Origin: Catonia carolina
Taxonomy: Eukaryota > Arthropoda > Insecta > Hemiptera > Achilidae
Direction of reading: 5' to 3'
Length of the DNA stretch: 64,000 bases
Assembly (NCBI GenBank): GCA_035578175.1
Contig: JAQMRL010000003.1
Coordinates: forward strand, 102,846,969-102,910,968
Shown: positions 1 to 11,528 of the stretch, in pieces
Layout of the letters: each line of letters begins with the position of its first letter
How positions within the stretch are numbered: position 1 is the stretch's first letter
Program-made: the position numbers and the translations under genes
The notes under the pieces: generated by a model
The model's input: only the letters and a program-made list of their open reading frames with translations
Told to the model about the DNA's origin: nothing
Database searches by the model: none

Positions 1-1150
1 CGAACCCTCAGCATAGACATAGTAAAAACAACAATGAAAAAACAGTATATTCGTTTCCATTCAAAATGAGAAAATACTCTTATCTAAAGATACAACTATT
101 ATTACGAACAGATCTATCATAAAATCCACAAAGAAGATTAAAAAGATACTCAAGGGGTTCTTGTATAGAACACCGTCAACGGTTTACCGCTGAGTGATTT
201 CCTCAACCAGTGCAAAATCAGGAAATTTTTCTTTTTATTTGAAAGAAATATTTTATAATTTTAACTTAAATACTACTGAAAAGAACCTTAATCAAAATTT
301 ATTAGGTCTTAATTTTTTAACTATTCTGAACTCATCAAAACTAAATTTTTATAATAATTTAAGCATCTAAATCGATATAGGAATGTAGGCAATGCTTCAG
401 TGTAAGGAATGCTTTTAGTGCTTTTTCAGCCCTAAGCTAGACAAGCAAGCAAATAAAGACATTTAGAGGCTGTTTTAGTACTCGGTGGTAGAAATAAGGA
501 CAAAAAATACTATTGGTATTAATTTACAATGACAGTAAATTGTTGTAAATAAAGTCATTAAAACGCTTAGGAAATAAAAACCATTTCACTGAAAGGTAGA
601 TCAAAAAGATAATTCTTTTCGTACAAACTGAAAAAAATAATTTGACTTAAAAATTGCATTAATAGTACCGACAAAAACCAGTTGAGGTTCTATACATTAT
701 TTTTACGTACAAGTTAATTGTATACTCCGCTTTCCATGAATTTGATCGTACATGTTGTGTTTTATATTTCATTTAGCCTTCTTTGAAAACTGTTTAAAGA
801 ATTTTAAGCGATTAAGCATCTTTAACAGGGTAAATACTTTTGGCCGGATTGGTTGTTACCCTATCTTTTGAACGTAAACTTAACCTACTTCGAAGCTTTG
901 ATTGTTTGTTTGAAATTGAATATTCCACACTAAAAAATAACAAAAATAAAAACCGATTAAGCATACTTATCAAGAATTAATCTTCTTGATAATGGTATAC
1001 CGTGTAAGAAAAATAAACAACATCAAATAACGTGTTAGATAAATGAAAGTGTCATCTGCGAACGTTACGTCATGATCTGGAAGTTCGGTTCTTTTAAGCG
1101 TATATAAAAACGTATATATATATATATATAAAGAAATCAACATGTCCAAG
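1..1150. other. Unassigned AT-rich sequence
   Basis: No coding region, RNA gene or recognised repeat is visible. A short (TA)n run lies near 1110-1130, just before the first Jockey fragment. Confidence 0.5.
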
Positions 1151-1157
1151 TAAGAGC

Positions 1158-1850
1158 TTGAACGGTGCAGTAATCCTACAGAAGGAGGAAGTTAAATATT
1201 TGGGTTTGCATCTAGATCGAAAAGTCACGTGGAGAAGTCATATATGGACGAAACGAAACCAACCTGGGCTGAAGTTACGTCAATTGTTCTGGCTCTTAGG
1301 CAGTGAATCTCAACTCTCCCTTGAAAATAAAGTACTCCAATTAATACTAAAACCAGTTTGGACTTAGGTTAGAGCTATGGGGTACAGCTAGTTTATCAAA
1401 TATAAAAATACTGAATCCATCATTCATAAAGATCATAATAATATACAGACCATCAGAATCCATTAGCGATTAACCTCCTCAACAACAGCGAAGATACACA
1501 CAGACTGAAACGTTTTAAAACATTAAACTTACTTCTACGATTTGTTAATCATTTAAACCTTTTTTTTATTTTTTACTTCAACTACTAATCATCGTCATCT
1601 CATAATAGGCATCGTTATCATCGTCATTATCTCCAGCTTCAACAACTTTGTGTTTCAAAATGTTGATTCACAGTTCATCAAGTTTAGTTTTGTTCATATA
1701 TATTTTTCTTCACATTTAGTCTTGTTGAAACACACTACTGAGTGTGGTTTTTATTTTAATTCTAAGGACATTACTCAGATTTTCTCGTCTTTGCTTAAAG
1801 TTTTTGTATTTATAAACTGATTGTAAAAGAAATACACTGTTAGAAAAAAA
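1158..1850 (+). mobile_element. Jockey-type LINE fragment, RT C-terminal region plus 3' UTR
   Basis: A 69-residue reading frame (1158-1367) matches the region just after the reverse transcriptase palm in Jockey-type LINEs: it has the VKYLGLHLDRKVTWRSHI block followed by a leucine-rich stretch and LKPVW. After a stop, further pieces of the C-terminus can be read in shifting frames, including NLLNNSEDTHRLKRF near 1470-1525. The endonuclease and catalytic palm are absent, so this is a dead 5'-truncated copy. The 3' UTR contains an ATCATCGTC-rich stretch (about 1588-1640) that recurs at 31370-31430, which shows that this copy and the one at 30110 belong to the same family. The exact ends are not fixed. 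Confidence 0.75.
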
Positions 1851-1859
1851 GGATATGAA

Positions 1860-3018
1860 AGTATAATAAATTTACGGTATTTGGTATATGCTAAAAGGCT
1901 TTAAAAAGATTTAAGCCATTAAATTTGCTTTATAACTGACCTAAAGACACTAATATTAAAAGTTTTTAAGTTAAACCAGTAGGACTTCGTGGGATAATGG
2001 AACTGGGTGCCCACCGTTAACTTACTTTTAAAACAAAACCGGATTTTTAAAATAAAATTTAAGCTATCGTGATGAAGTAAAAGAGAGGTAAAATTATTCA
2101 GGTAGTTATCAACAGTGAACTTTTACCCGTGACGATAAGAGCAGATAAATGCAATGAAATAATGTTCGTACTTTTGATAATAATTCGAGGTCAAATACAA
2201 TCAACTTTTGAAATATTTTTATCCGTTTATGTATAGACTATAAAAGGTAAACCGAATGGTTTGGTACGAAAAAGGTAATTTTATTTATGAACTTTTTGAC
2301 TTGACAAGTTTGTGATTTATTAATGACGCAAGTGCGAAATTAAACCTCTCAAATGTAATTTTGTAAAGTATATTTCGTTTTTTCTCGTTGGCTGGTTTAT
2401 CGAGTCCATTTTTATTATTGTTATTGACCTATTTCTCAATTTATTATATATAATTAATTTGTTGTTATTATTTATTAATATTTTTCCTGTTTGAAATTTA
2501 ATAAAAAAATTAGGTATCTCTTTTATTTGTGAAAGCTGAAATAAACCGTTTATTTTTAAAACAATACTGCACTTAAATATCTATTATTAGCGTATCAAAG
2601 AATCATCAAACGAATATTTCTGTTAAAAATAGAAGTAAGGAATTCATTTTAACTTCGGTTATTCAACTATTTAAAAATATTTTAAGAACTTCAAAATGCT
2701 ACCTGTCAAAGATATTTGTTTTCTTTCTTTTTACTTGACAAGGGTCAAATTTTGTTTTTCTTCACGATTAACCGCTTTGTAATCTGATTTAAGCTTGCAA
2801 TTTTGTAAGAAACATTTTTTAAGTTACTTTTTCCTTCTCCAAAGACGGTTAATATTTAAAGATACCAACCTGAAATTGTAGTATTCGCTTTCGTGTAGTA
2901 TTCGCTTTTGTGTAGTATTCGATTTCTGGTATGATTTCCGGATAGTGTCTGAACATGTTAAACATTTTAACATGCACATATCAGAGTGCGTAGAACTTAC
3001 TATTATACAGGTGATTTA
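1860..3018. other. Unassigned AT-rich sequence
   Basis: No gene or known repeat is recognised. Around 2878-2925 a short unit containing GTAGTATTCG is repeated three times in tandem with small changes (TTCGCTTTCGT, TTCGCTTTTGT, TTCGATTTCTG). Confidence 0.45.
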
Positions 3019-3022
3019 TTTA

Positions 3023-3765
3023 GTCCTGTTACCCAGTTGTTAGTCTGGTAATTTTTTTCTAGGAAAGAGAAATTTTGTTTTATGACCGAAGTTGGTAGCC
3101 CTACTCAACCGGTATAGATACGGAAGTGTGAGTTGATATTCCTTGAGCTGTGTAAAATTTTGTGCCGTTTCCGGTCGTGTTGCGAACAGAATGTCTTTTA
3201 TCCTAGAACAGCGGGTTTTCATTCTTGAACATTATCTACGAAACCGTACGCGAGTATCAAAGAATCATTTCAAATTAAATCTGTTCCTCCACCAGAAAAA
3301 ATGTCAATTTCTAGGCTAACAAACCGATTTCGAGAAACAGGTAAAGTTTGCGACAGAAAACGTAGTGGTCGACCAACTTTCTTGACAGATGACGTTTTAG
3401 AGAATGTGAAAACAAGATTTCTTAATTCTCCACGGAAAAATTTACGAAAAACTTTCCTCGCAAGTTGGTTTGTCATATATTCGAGTGTTTAGAGAGCTGC
3501 CAAAAAATTGAAATTGTATCCGTATCGCGTACGACTAGTCCAAGAGCTTCATCCTCCAGATTTAAACAAGCGATTGTTCTAGGTTAAAATATATTCTGTT
3601 CGTGACACGAACGGAAACGGTACAAAATTTTGCACAGCTTAAGGAGAATCAACTCACACTGCCGTATCTATAACGGTTGAGTATGGCTACCAACTTCTTG
3701 TCACAAATTAAAAATTCCATTTCTTAAACAAAAACTACCAGACATTAACTACTGGTTATCAGGAC
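3023..3765 (+). mobile_element. Non-autonomous DNA transposon with ~170-bp TIRs and DUF4817-like HTH remnant
   Basis: The two ends form a long imperfect inverted repeat: 3023-3192 pairs with 3593-3765. The outer edges read TA|GTCCTG and CAGGAC|TA, consistent with a TA target duplication as in Tc1/mariner-superfamily elements. The interior is only about 400 bp and encodes the N-terminal DNA-binding part of a DUF4817-type transposase. No DDE catalytic domain is present, so it is an internally deleted derivative. The coding start lies directly after the left TIR. The repeat match was made by eye and contains scattered mismatches and small indels. Confidence 0.8.
3191..3590 (+). pseudogene. Broken DUF4817-like transposase, DNA-binding part only
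   Basis: ATG at 3191 opens MSFILEQRVFILEHYLR, which resembles the start of DUF4817 helix-turn-helix proteins. A frame change near 3260-3300 leads into the ISRLTNRFRETGKVCDRKR block, followed by RPTFLTDDVLENVKTR and SPRKNLRKT, the linker and second helix-turn-helix. Another frameshift plus a stop occur near 3470-3490, after which KKLKLYPYRVRLVQELHPPD can be read (to about 3570). In full family members this motif precedes the DDE domain. Here the frame ends and the right TIR begins, so the catalytic half is missing. It could at most have encoded a DNA-binding fragment; now it is a pseudogene. Confidence 0.75.
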
Positions 3766-3786
3766 TAAAAAGTCATTCTATTATCA

Positions 3787-3825
3787 CCTTGTAGTCGCTA
3801 ATGACTAAGCTGTTGATGCGACTTC
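3787..3825 (+). repeat. SINE/LINE 3'-tail fragment
   Basis: The motif TAGTCGCTAATGACTAAGC followed by GTTGATGCGACTT matches the 3' end of the SINE at 11529 and of the Jockey copy ending at 54077. No tRNA-like head is attached, so it is a fragment. 3826-3889 is unassigned. Confidence 0.6.
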
Positions 3826-3889
3826 TGTAACCAGCTTGCAGCTACGATTGTACTCTCTTGACACTACTAGTAAAGTCTATTAGGTTATC

Positions 3890-5076
3890 CGTGCGATTTA
3901 CTACATTTTTTGTGCTCTACAAGATAAGGTAATCTCCCATGTCTGCAAAAATTATTGGGGCTGTGCTCTCGTGGTATAAAACTGTTTCTTTAAGATTACC
4001 ACGTTAATATACACTATTTATGTATTTTTTTTATACTTATTTTTATACTATTTTTTTATTATTTTTTTTTATTTATACACTATATTTTTTATCAAAATCG
4101 GTAAAAATAGGATTTTTTTAAAGATAGTGGCTTTAGTATGCATTTTACTACAAAAGTGTAAATAATCAAAGTTACAAAACATTTAAAAACCTACAACTTT
4201 CATTTCAAGCATTTTTTCACCTCTACACTTAAAAGTCATCCTCTATAAATCACTAAAACGGCGAGTTTGGCTATATGGTGGACCAATTTTTGGAGCCTGT
4301 CACACTACAACACTGAATATTCTTTAAAGACACCAGTCAAAAGGACTTAGAGCAATAACAAACGCACCTTTTTACGTAACCAATCATACCCTTCACAAAG
4401 ACCTGAAAATACCAACTGTTCGAGACATTGGCGACGCAACATTCAACTCATTACACACAAAGACAATTGACCACGTAAATCCAAATGTCCAATCTGTTTG
4501 AACTAACGATCTCTTTGTTAACAGACGACTGAAACGAAGGTGGAATAGGGATCTTCTCCGACCACCATAAAAAAAAAAAACATTCAACTTGCCATGCCTG
4601 TGTCATTTCATAAAAACAAAAAATCATTTCATATTAAAAAAATTCATCCATCATAGTTTATAAATCATTATCGTTGAAAAATATTGGCACCACATTCATG
4701 CAAAATTTCACGCGGAAATCGGTCACTGGATCGATTCACATTCACATCACATTACCGCCATTCATCATTCATTTCATCTCATTTACTAGTTGTGCTTTTA
4801 AAAAAAATTTGTAAATAAAAATAAAGTTGAAGCAAATAAAAAGAATTTTTTTCTACCGAGCCTAGTTTAGCGTCAATTACTGATTTTCCGTATTTTTAAG
4901 TCCTACAGAGGTTGATTTTCATTTTACATCATTCACTCATAATTAAAATTAGATTATGTTTTTCATTTTATATTATTTACTAATATTTCAACATAGGTTA
5001 TGAATTTGTTCATTATTTACATTGACAAGAGAAAGTGGTGTGAGTGTTTCACATCAGATTTTTAATGCATGCAGCA
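3890..5076 (+). repeat. R950 repeat copy 1 (head missing, split by a LINE)
   Basis: This copy lacks the head and microsatellite and begins at the block containing TGCTCTACAAGATA. It runs to 4216, is interrupted by a Jockey fragment (4217-4847) and resumes at GAGCCTAGTTTAGCG (about 4855). It ends with the right subterminal motif CAAGAGAAAG, the short hairpin (GTGTGA / TCACAT) and CAGATTTTT. The interruption shows that the R950 copy was already here when the LINE inserted. Confidence 0.85.
4217..4847 (+). mobile_element. 5'-truncated Jockey LINE inserted in R950 copy 1
   Basis: The sequence closely parallels 32115-32735, the end of a longer Jockey copy in this window. It covers the last part of the RT ORF (decayed, with stops and frameshifts) and the 3' UTR, ending in TTGTAAATAAAAATAAAG. 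The flanks ATTTTTTC (left, near 4208) and ATTTTTTTCT (right, near 4842) look like a short T-rich target duplication. An antisense frame here is only a shadow. Confidence 0.8.
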
Positions 5077-5079
5077 TAC

Positions 5080-5915
5080 ATACGATTCGTCTAAAGACAT
5101 AATTTTTTGAAACATTCGTTGCTACATTATTTCAACTAACTCCTGTAGTTTTTTTATACTTAAATAAAAATATATTACGGAATAGTTCACAAGTATAATG
5201 CACCAGATGGACACAATATCCATTTTATGACCTAATAAACCACTATCATAATAATGGAGTAAAAATAATCTTGTAAACCCTATTACGTCATTTTAAACAG
5301 TACTACATACACCAATGCAGTAAAACACAATTTCTGCTGTAGTTTTATCCTGAAGCTCAATAAAAACAATTAGTTTGACAAATAAAATAAAAGTAGTTCA
5401 AGAAAATGGAAAAGTATCTCATAATACTCAGACTGATATATACGATTTTTATACAATTTTTATTTTAAATCTATACATCTCATATTTTAAGGTCTTCACA
5501 ATTTATTGATATCTCGGTTGAATATTTGATTTATTTTCATTTTATTTTTTAAAATGGATTAGTAGAGAATAATAAATTGCTGGTAGGTACTATGATTAAA
5601 TGTATTAGTCTACCAATTTATTTAAGTCGATTAACGAAAAGAAATCATTTAGAAAATTAATTAGGGTTCTCAAATTAATTAATTATATTCAGTTGAAACC
5701 ATACATAACACTGTCATGTAGAAATTACATTTTTTACTTTATAATAAATTTTGCTGAATTAATAATCCTTTCTTTTTGTTTTCAAAAATTATTTTTTTAA
5801 TGGCATATACAAGCTGAAAAGTATGGAAAAATATTTTAAATTTAGTTGTCTTTTGTGATTTATTTTATAAAATAATAATATTATTAATTTATTTTACCCT
5901 TTGTAGGTCTTTGTT
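5080..5915. other. Unassigned AT-rich sequence
   Basis: No coding potential, SINE box or inverted-repeat structure was recognised in this very AT-rich stretch. Confidence 0.45.
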
Positions 5916-5917
5916 TT

Positions 5918-6306
5918 GCCAATAACGGGAAGGTGGAATGTTAAATTAATTGCACTCAATCTATTGGTTCCAGGGCTACAAAAAAAAATAGTTCTTGTTT
6001 CTTACCACATAGTCAGCCAATTATGTGGCTGAAATATTTAAGAACAGAAGAGTAGAGGTGTAAAGGACATTAGTCAGAGTTATCTCCTCTGAGAGTAATG
6101 AATTTCACAATACAGCCAGACCCTGTGGTGAATGTAGTAAAGATGTCATTAACAGGGTGGAATGTGAGTGCTTTTCGGAGGGCCTGGCATGCTTATAAGC
6201 ATACTCTTTCAACTCAGTGTGGAAGGCAATAGTAAACCACCTCACTCCTCGGTTTTAGTTCGTAAAACCTCTAGAGGTTCAAACCAGCCTTTCGGCTGTT
6301 GACCTA
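5918..6306 (+). repeat. R390 dispersed repeat, copy 1
   Basis: This is one of three copies of a ~390-bp family; the others, at 20468-20849 and 22490-22898, lie in the opposite orientation. Shared blocks include GGTGGAATGTTA, GGTTCCAGGGCTACAAAAAA, the CAGAGTTATCTCCTCTGAGA block, CAGCCAGACCCTG, GGAGGGCCTGGCATGC, a GGAAGGCAATAGTAAACCAC block and the palindrome AACCTCTAGAGGTT before GCCTTTCGGCTGTTGA. No open frame is conserved. The origin is unknown; a block reading GCAATAGTAAACCAC loosely recalls GCAACAGTAAACTAC in the 5' UTR of the RTE element at 50363, so an RTE-derived non-autonomous element is possible. Confidence 0.75.
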
Positions 6307-6314
6307 AACAACAA

Positions 6315-6830
6315 GAGGACTTTTGTAAGTATCTTTACCACGGGCAATAAAGTCGATTTTAATAAATAATAAGCTTTGCAGTTGAACATTATTGGCATTT
6401 TATCGTGTTATAGATGTTCTTTGGTAAGTAGGCTATACACATTTTAAAATTAGCGCGCAGCGACCGTTTGCTTCCTGCGTTACATGAATGTGGTAAGGAT
6501 TCGTACCAGCGTGTACGCTACCGTGTTGTTTTGTTGTTACTTTTGTACAGTGCTTAAAAATTCAAGAATTTTTACCAGAAAGCAAGCATTCATGCTAATA
6601 CAAAGTTAAGATAAATTTTTCTACACATTTTGTTGTTATATAGTTCTACAAGTTGTTTTAATAAGCATTCTTACCACTAAACATTATGTGATTCCCATTT
6701 CAATAAACGTTCCTTGGTAAGTATACTTACTAGGGCTTAACATAAAAAAGAAATATCTTACTGTTCTGGTAATAGAAATACATTATTGAAGTTCCTGTAA
6801 AGCAAACTGTGATATTTTACAACATATATA
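6315..6830. other. Unassigned sequence
   Basis: No gene or repeat family is recognised between R390 copy 1 and the Tigger-like element. Confidence 0.4.
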
Positions 6831-7535
6831 CAATAAAACTTCTACTAACGGACACTTCCGTATTGCGGGCATTTCCTAATAGCGGACAATTTTAAAAGTC
6901 CCGGTATTTTCCCGTAAGACACAATTCTAAAATATTTCCTAATAACGGACCCTCCACATAACGTACGCGGACAGTTAATTTGTATGGTTTTGAAAATTAA
7001 ATTTCTGGAAAGCGGACAAACAGTGTCCATAAAAAATGTTAGTACAATGTATGCATTTCCAAAAATTAACGGATTAATCATAGACAGCATAACATATGAT
7101 TGGTTTTGTGGAGCGCGTGCAAATTCATTACCATTATCCGCTTCGATAATTCGTAAAAAAGCGTTAGAAGTAACCAAATATAGGTATTGTGTAAATTGTG
7201 TAATCAACTTGTGTACAATCCTGGAATACAAACATAAGGTATGTTGGATTTATAAGTAATGTACATGCATGCATATTTTTTATATTACAATCTAATGATA
7301 ACACGTTTCTTTTTTGGTAATTTTATATACATGTACTATATACTATATACTTGTGTATTAAATCATTTTTTCCATTGCATAAACGTACATAGTGTGTATT
7401 TTATATATTCTTGTTAAATACGTTACATTACGCAAATACTTAATGTAAATACAGAAAATTTTACAGTACACATATTTCTCATTAGTGGACAAATTTTTTG
7501 GTCCCGCGAGTGTCCGTTTTTCAGAAGTTTGACTG
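6831..7535 (+). mobile_element. Tigger/pogo-like non-autonomous DNA transposon
   Basis: The left end reads CAATAAAACTTCT and the right end, reverse-complemented, reads CAGTCAAACTTCT; both continue into AACGGACACT. The flanks on both sides are TA-rich (TATA), fitting the TA duplication of this superfamily. Repeats of GGACA-type motifs occur near both ends. At about 705 bp it is far shorter than an autonomous Tigger. An internal frame keeps part of a CENP-B-type DNA-binding domain. Confidence 0.72.
6984..7259 (+). pseudogene. CENP-B-type HTH remnant of a Tigger/pogo transposase
   Basis: The 91-residue frame holds YDWFCGARANSLPLS followed by SIIRKKALEVTKY. This matches the pattern of the second helix-turn-helix (HTH_Tnp_Tc5) of pogo/Tigger transposases, where a W-F-x-x-A-R segment is followed by P-x-S and K-A-L/K-A-x. 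Neither the preceding psq-type helix-turn-helix nor the DDE catalytic domain is visible. The methionine at 6984 is probably not the ancestral start. The match rests on motif recognition of about 30 residues. Confidence 0.6.
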
Positions 7536-7539
7536 TATA

Positions 7540-8640
7540 TATATTATAAACGGTTAACTCTTTATAGGGCAGTACTACAGGGGAAAAATATATATGTTGT
7601 AAAATATTAAATTTTGCTTTACAGGCTGGAACGCTGGTTTACTGACTGGTGAATTAAAACAATTCCACTCGTAAAATGTTCATTACACCAATTTAACATG
7701 TCTCTGTACTTTGTATTACTCCGCCTTACCTCAGACTGACAAAATACGTTATCCAGGTTTTACTATTGACCACCGAATCTTACTTGGAATAATTCACTTT
7801 GACCTAAAACGCACTTCTGTCATCTGGGTGGTGTGGAAGTTATTTAGTACTAAAGGAAATATGTATTTAAATTTTTTTTTAAATGTAAGCTCCCTATCCC
7901 CCCAGCTCATAATAATCGTGTAAAGTGATTATTAATTTTTTTTAAATAAAGTATTAATTTTTCCTGTTGTTATTGCACGAATCATAGAATATAAAAATCG
8001 AACAATTAAGTTAAGAGTTTATTCTTTGTTAATCAGTTTTAATTTTTTTCGATTATTTACTTTTGATTAGTCTTTGCAAACCTCCATAATTGAAAGGAAA
8101 ATTTTTCAGGTGTTCCGATTTTATTTATTTTTGCTTTCATTCTTTCCTTTTGCATACTACCTTACTCGTATTTTTCTTTTTGGATCATAGATTTCCATTT
8201 TGTCGCTCTCATAAGTTCTGATCAGGTTTTCCATTATTGTGTATATTTTTCTTCCTAAAAGCACTACGCCGTCAACTAAACTAATGCTGTTTTTCTCTGT
8301 CCGGATGTATACTGGTATTCTTTACTTTTTTCAACAATCTTTTGAGCGATGTACAAAAATTTGGAGACACTTTTCTATATGACCTAAATTGTATCATATT
8401 TTTATTCTATCTTCTAAAGTAATTTATTCACATTTTCTTTGTTCAATTTTCTGACGGTTCGTTAATGTAATAATATTCATTATTTTCTACAGCATTAGAT
8501 CTTGATAACCACTTCATATGTCTAAGCTGTTTTACTATAGTCCGGTAAATTCAATTGGTGGGTAAGCATATTGTTAGTTAATTCCGGTTATATCTGTTTG
8601 ATAAATTAACCCATCACTTTTAAGCTTTTGTTAAGTTATA
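7540..8640. other. Unassigned sequence
   Basis: Only short frames without recognisable motifs are present; one from 7711 to 7923 has low-complexity composition and no support. No repeat was matched to other parts of the window. Confidence 0.4.
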
Positions 8641-9576
8641 TTTTTACTTTTTCTTGGCTTTATGAATATATAGGAAGAAAAGTTTTGTTTTCATATCGAT
8701 TTTTCGAAATTGAGTTTTTACTTGATACTATATACTCGTTTCCGACTTCCTGAACCCAAAAAAACATGTTTTTAGCGATTGGTGTGTGTGTGTGTGTGTG
8801 CGCGCGCGCGCGCGTGCGTGTGTGCGTGCGTGCGTGTGTGCGTGCGTGTGTGTGAACAGATTATCTCAAGAATGGAACATCATACGAAGTTGAAACTTAA
8901 AACTTAAGTTAGGTACCACTAGAGGACCCGACACGAACATTTTCATCAAAATCGGCCATATTCGAACCAAAAGTAGTAGTTTGCAAAAATAGTAGTAATT
9001 ATCATATTTTTTATGCTCTGCAAGGTAGGGTAGGCGCCATGTCTGCTGAAATTCTTGAGGAGGCTGTTTTCTCGTAAAAAAATTGTTTTTTTAATATTGC
9101 GGCTTAAATATGCATTTTCCCGCAAAAATGTATATAATAAAAGTTGTAGAGAATTTAAAATCCAACAAATTTTATTCCAAACGTTTTTTATAACGCTTAG
9201 TTTAGCGGTAATAAGTAATTTTCTATTTTTTTTCATGAAAATCTGTAAAAAAAGTTGATTATTTAAAATTTCAGCCGTAGTCAATTTTACGACAAAATTG
9301 TGTATTATAAAATTTATAGGAAGTTAAAAGATCGAAAACTTTTATTTAAAGCATTTTTTTCTACAGAGCGTAGTTTAGTGTGAAAAAGTGATTTTCCGTA
9401 TTATTACGCCAAACTAAGGTTGATTTTCATTTTGCATCATTCACTCATGATTAAAATTAAGTTATGTTTTTGAGATTATTTTTTTTATTTATTTCTAATG
9501 TTTTGTTAATAATGTTAGGTTACATTGTTCATTATTTGCATTGGCAAGTCGTGTGAGTGTTTCATACCAGATTTTT
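8641..9576 (+). repeat. R950 repeat copy 2
   Basis: This is a full-length copy. It starts at TTTTTACTTTTTCTTGG and has the conserved AACATGTTTTTAGCGATTGG just before a long TG/GC microsatellite (about 8784-8851). The ATCTCAAGAATGGAACATC block and two tandem modules follow. It ends GGCAAG...GTGTGAGTGTTTCATACCAGATTTTTT. The hairpin has one mismatch and the right subterminal motif has lost GAGAA. Confidence 0.9.
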
Positions 9577-9579
9577 TCT

Positions 9580-11528
9580 CGTAAGAAATAATGCATACAT
9601 CAAATAAAATATCGCTTGCTATACTATTTTTTAGGGCGGATGAGCTCTGAACGGACGCATTGCTCCCTACCCACTTCATAGCTAGCCAGTGACTTGCCAA
9701 TACTTGCTCTTGTAGCTCTGTTATATATTTCTTCAGCTTTTTTTTGTCTTTCAATAACAATTAAAACCATTTGTACAATCTGACAACGCTGGTAAACGTT
9801 CTGATTCTCTAACGCGTCCAACAACAGAGCGCATCAACCGTGAAAAGCATTATAGTTAGTTGCTTTTACAGATTTACGTGAATTTTAGCATTGGCTAAAC
9901 TTCACCTACTGATTTCGTAGATGCACACTCGTGGACCACCTACCTAATCGTAAATCCAAGATTATGTAATGTGGTTTAGTAATGTTTATTTGTATATTTT
10001 AGTAACCTATTTTTTGTTTATTTTTTATTTTTATTTTTTTTTTTGCTTAAAAGTAGTGAAAATTTAAAAAAATTTAAATTATTCGTTGAATAAAATTAAA
10101 AGAACGAAACATCTTAACGTTGATCTTTATGGAGAAAATAAGAAGCTTGTAGGCTAACATATTATCGTTAGGGCATCTTAAGCAGTACGTGTACACAGTA
10201 ACATGAATTTTTTATATACCTTTTTATGTAACGCTATTTCTATTTGAGTATTGAATATACATACTGAACGAGCTACGGTAATAGTTGACGAAATTCAACA
10301 CAAGTTTAAAGATCATGAATATTTCATTATGGTAGAAAATCATCCACTCGTGACCGAATAAAATATTGCAACACATTTTTACGTCCCTTATGGACGGACA
10401 GACAGACTATAGAAGTTTATATGTAAGGAGAGTTAGACCGTTTGCAATGTAGTAGTAATAAGGCCGTGTAAAAGTAGTCGAATACCGTTGCGCATTTCCA
10501 TTACCAGTAATAACACTTTGAAAACCATCGTGCGGATGGGCGATTCATTTCCTTAAGTGTTTTTCGGCGCATCGTTCAGTTACTTCTTTAAAAAAATTGT
10601 TACTACCGTGTTCCATGAAGAATAAATTAAAAATAAATTTGTTATGTTGTCCATTTGGATATTAAAAACATCAAGAATATTAATCGATACAGGTTTTTCT
10701 TGTCGTTTAAAGTCTTTATAGCCCACGTTGTAGATGTGTTAATGTATACCGTTGAAAGCCATAAATCAAAGAGAGGAAAAATACATTGGTCACTTGTATA
10801 AAAATACATATAGGTATATTGTTGAGATTGATCCTTTCAAAAACCTGTAGGAAGGTTCAGACGTCGAATTGGAAAGAACTTATTGCTAAAAAAACCTAAT
10901 AGAATGAACAAAATACAATCTGAATCACACATCTGGGAGTCTGTTTTTAGCACGCGCAGATGCTTCGATTCACCGAAATTAAGGACAGTCTTTGAGAGCG
11001 ATAAGGGTCGAAGTTAGTTTATGTGAAGTTACACGTACCTGAAAACTTTTATTAGACTGAACTTTATCAGAATTCTTTCTCTGTAAACTTTGCTTATAAA
11101 ATCCTTAGTTCTATTTTTCCACTTCGTGGAAGCCCTTATCTTCCATACTCTGTACTTCTCAGTATGTTCAGCATGTTTCAGTTATTTCAGTTTGTGGTCC
11201 AGTATGTTTTCTTGATTTGCCTATATTCTCCTACATTTTTCTATGTTTCTAGTAATTTTAAATATAAATGTAATCAATTGAATATAATTGAAAGATCTGA
11301 ATATATAAACTTATGGAGGAATATTTGACGAAATAATTTGAAGAAGGGATCACAATAAATTGGTAAAATTACGAAGATAGTAGAAATATTAAGAATTATA
11401 AGATTGATTATTAAAATATTTACAGAAATCGATTACCACAATTACAGATTGGTAACGAGTCTATACCTACAATTTCATAAAATATCAAAATTTGTTCTAA
11501 ATTAAACATTTAAATTCATTAAAAATTT
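9580..11528. other. Unassigned sequence
   Basis: A minus-strand frame (9624-9824) encodes a charged, helix-like 66-residue peptide without recognisable relatives; I do not call it a gene. The rest shows no coding or repeat signal that I can name. Confidence 0.4.

Noticed and set aside
6845..7231. 128-codon antisense frame
   Set aside because: It runs through the TIR and interior of the Tigger-like element; the HTH signal is on the opposite strand.
9624..9824. 66-codon antisense frame with charged, helix-like composition
   Set aside because: No recognisable family, no second copy and no neighbouring exon-like signal; kept only as a remark on the unassigned stretch.
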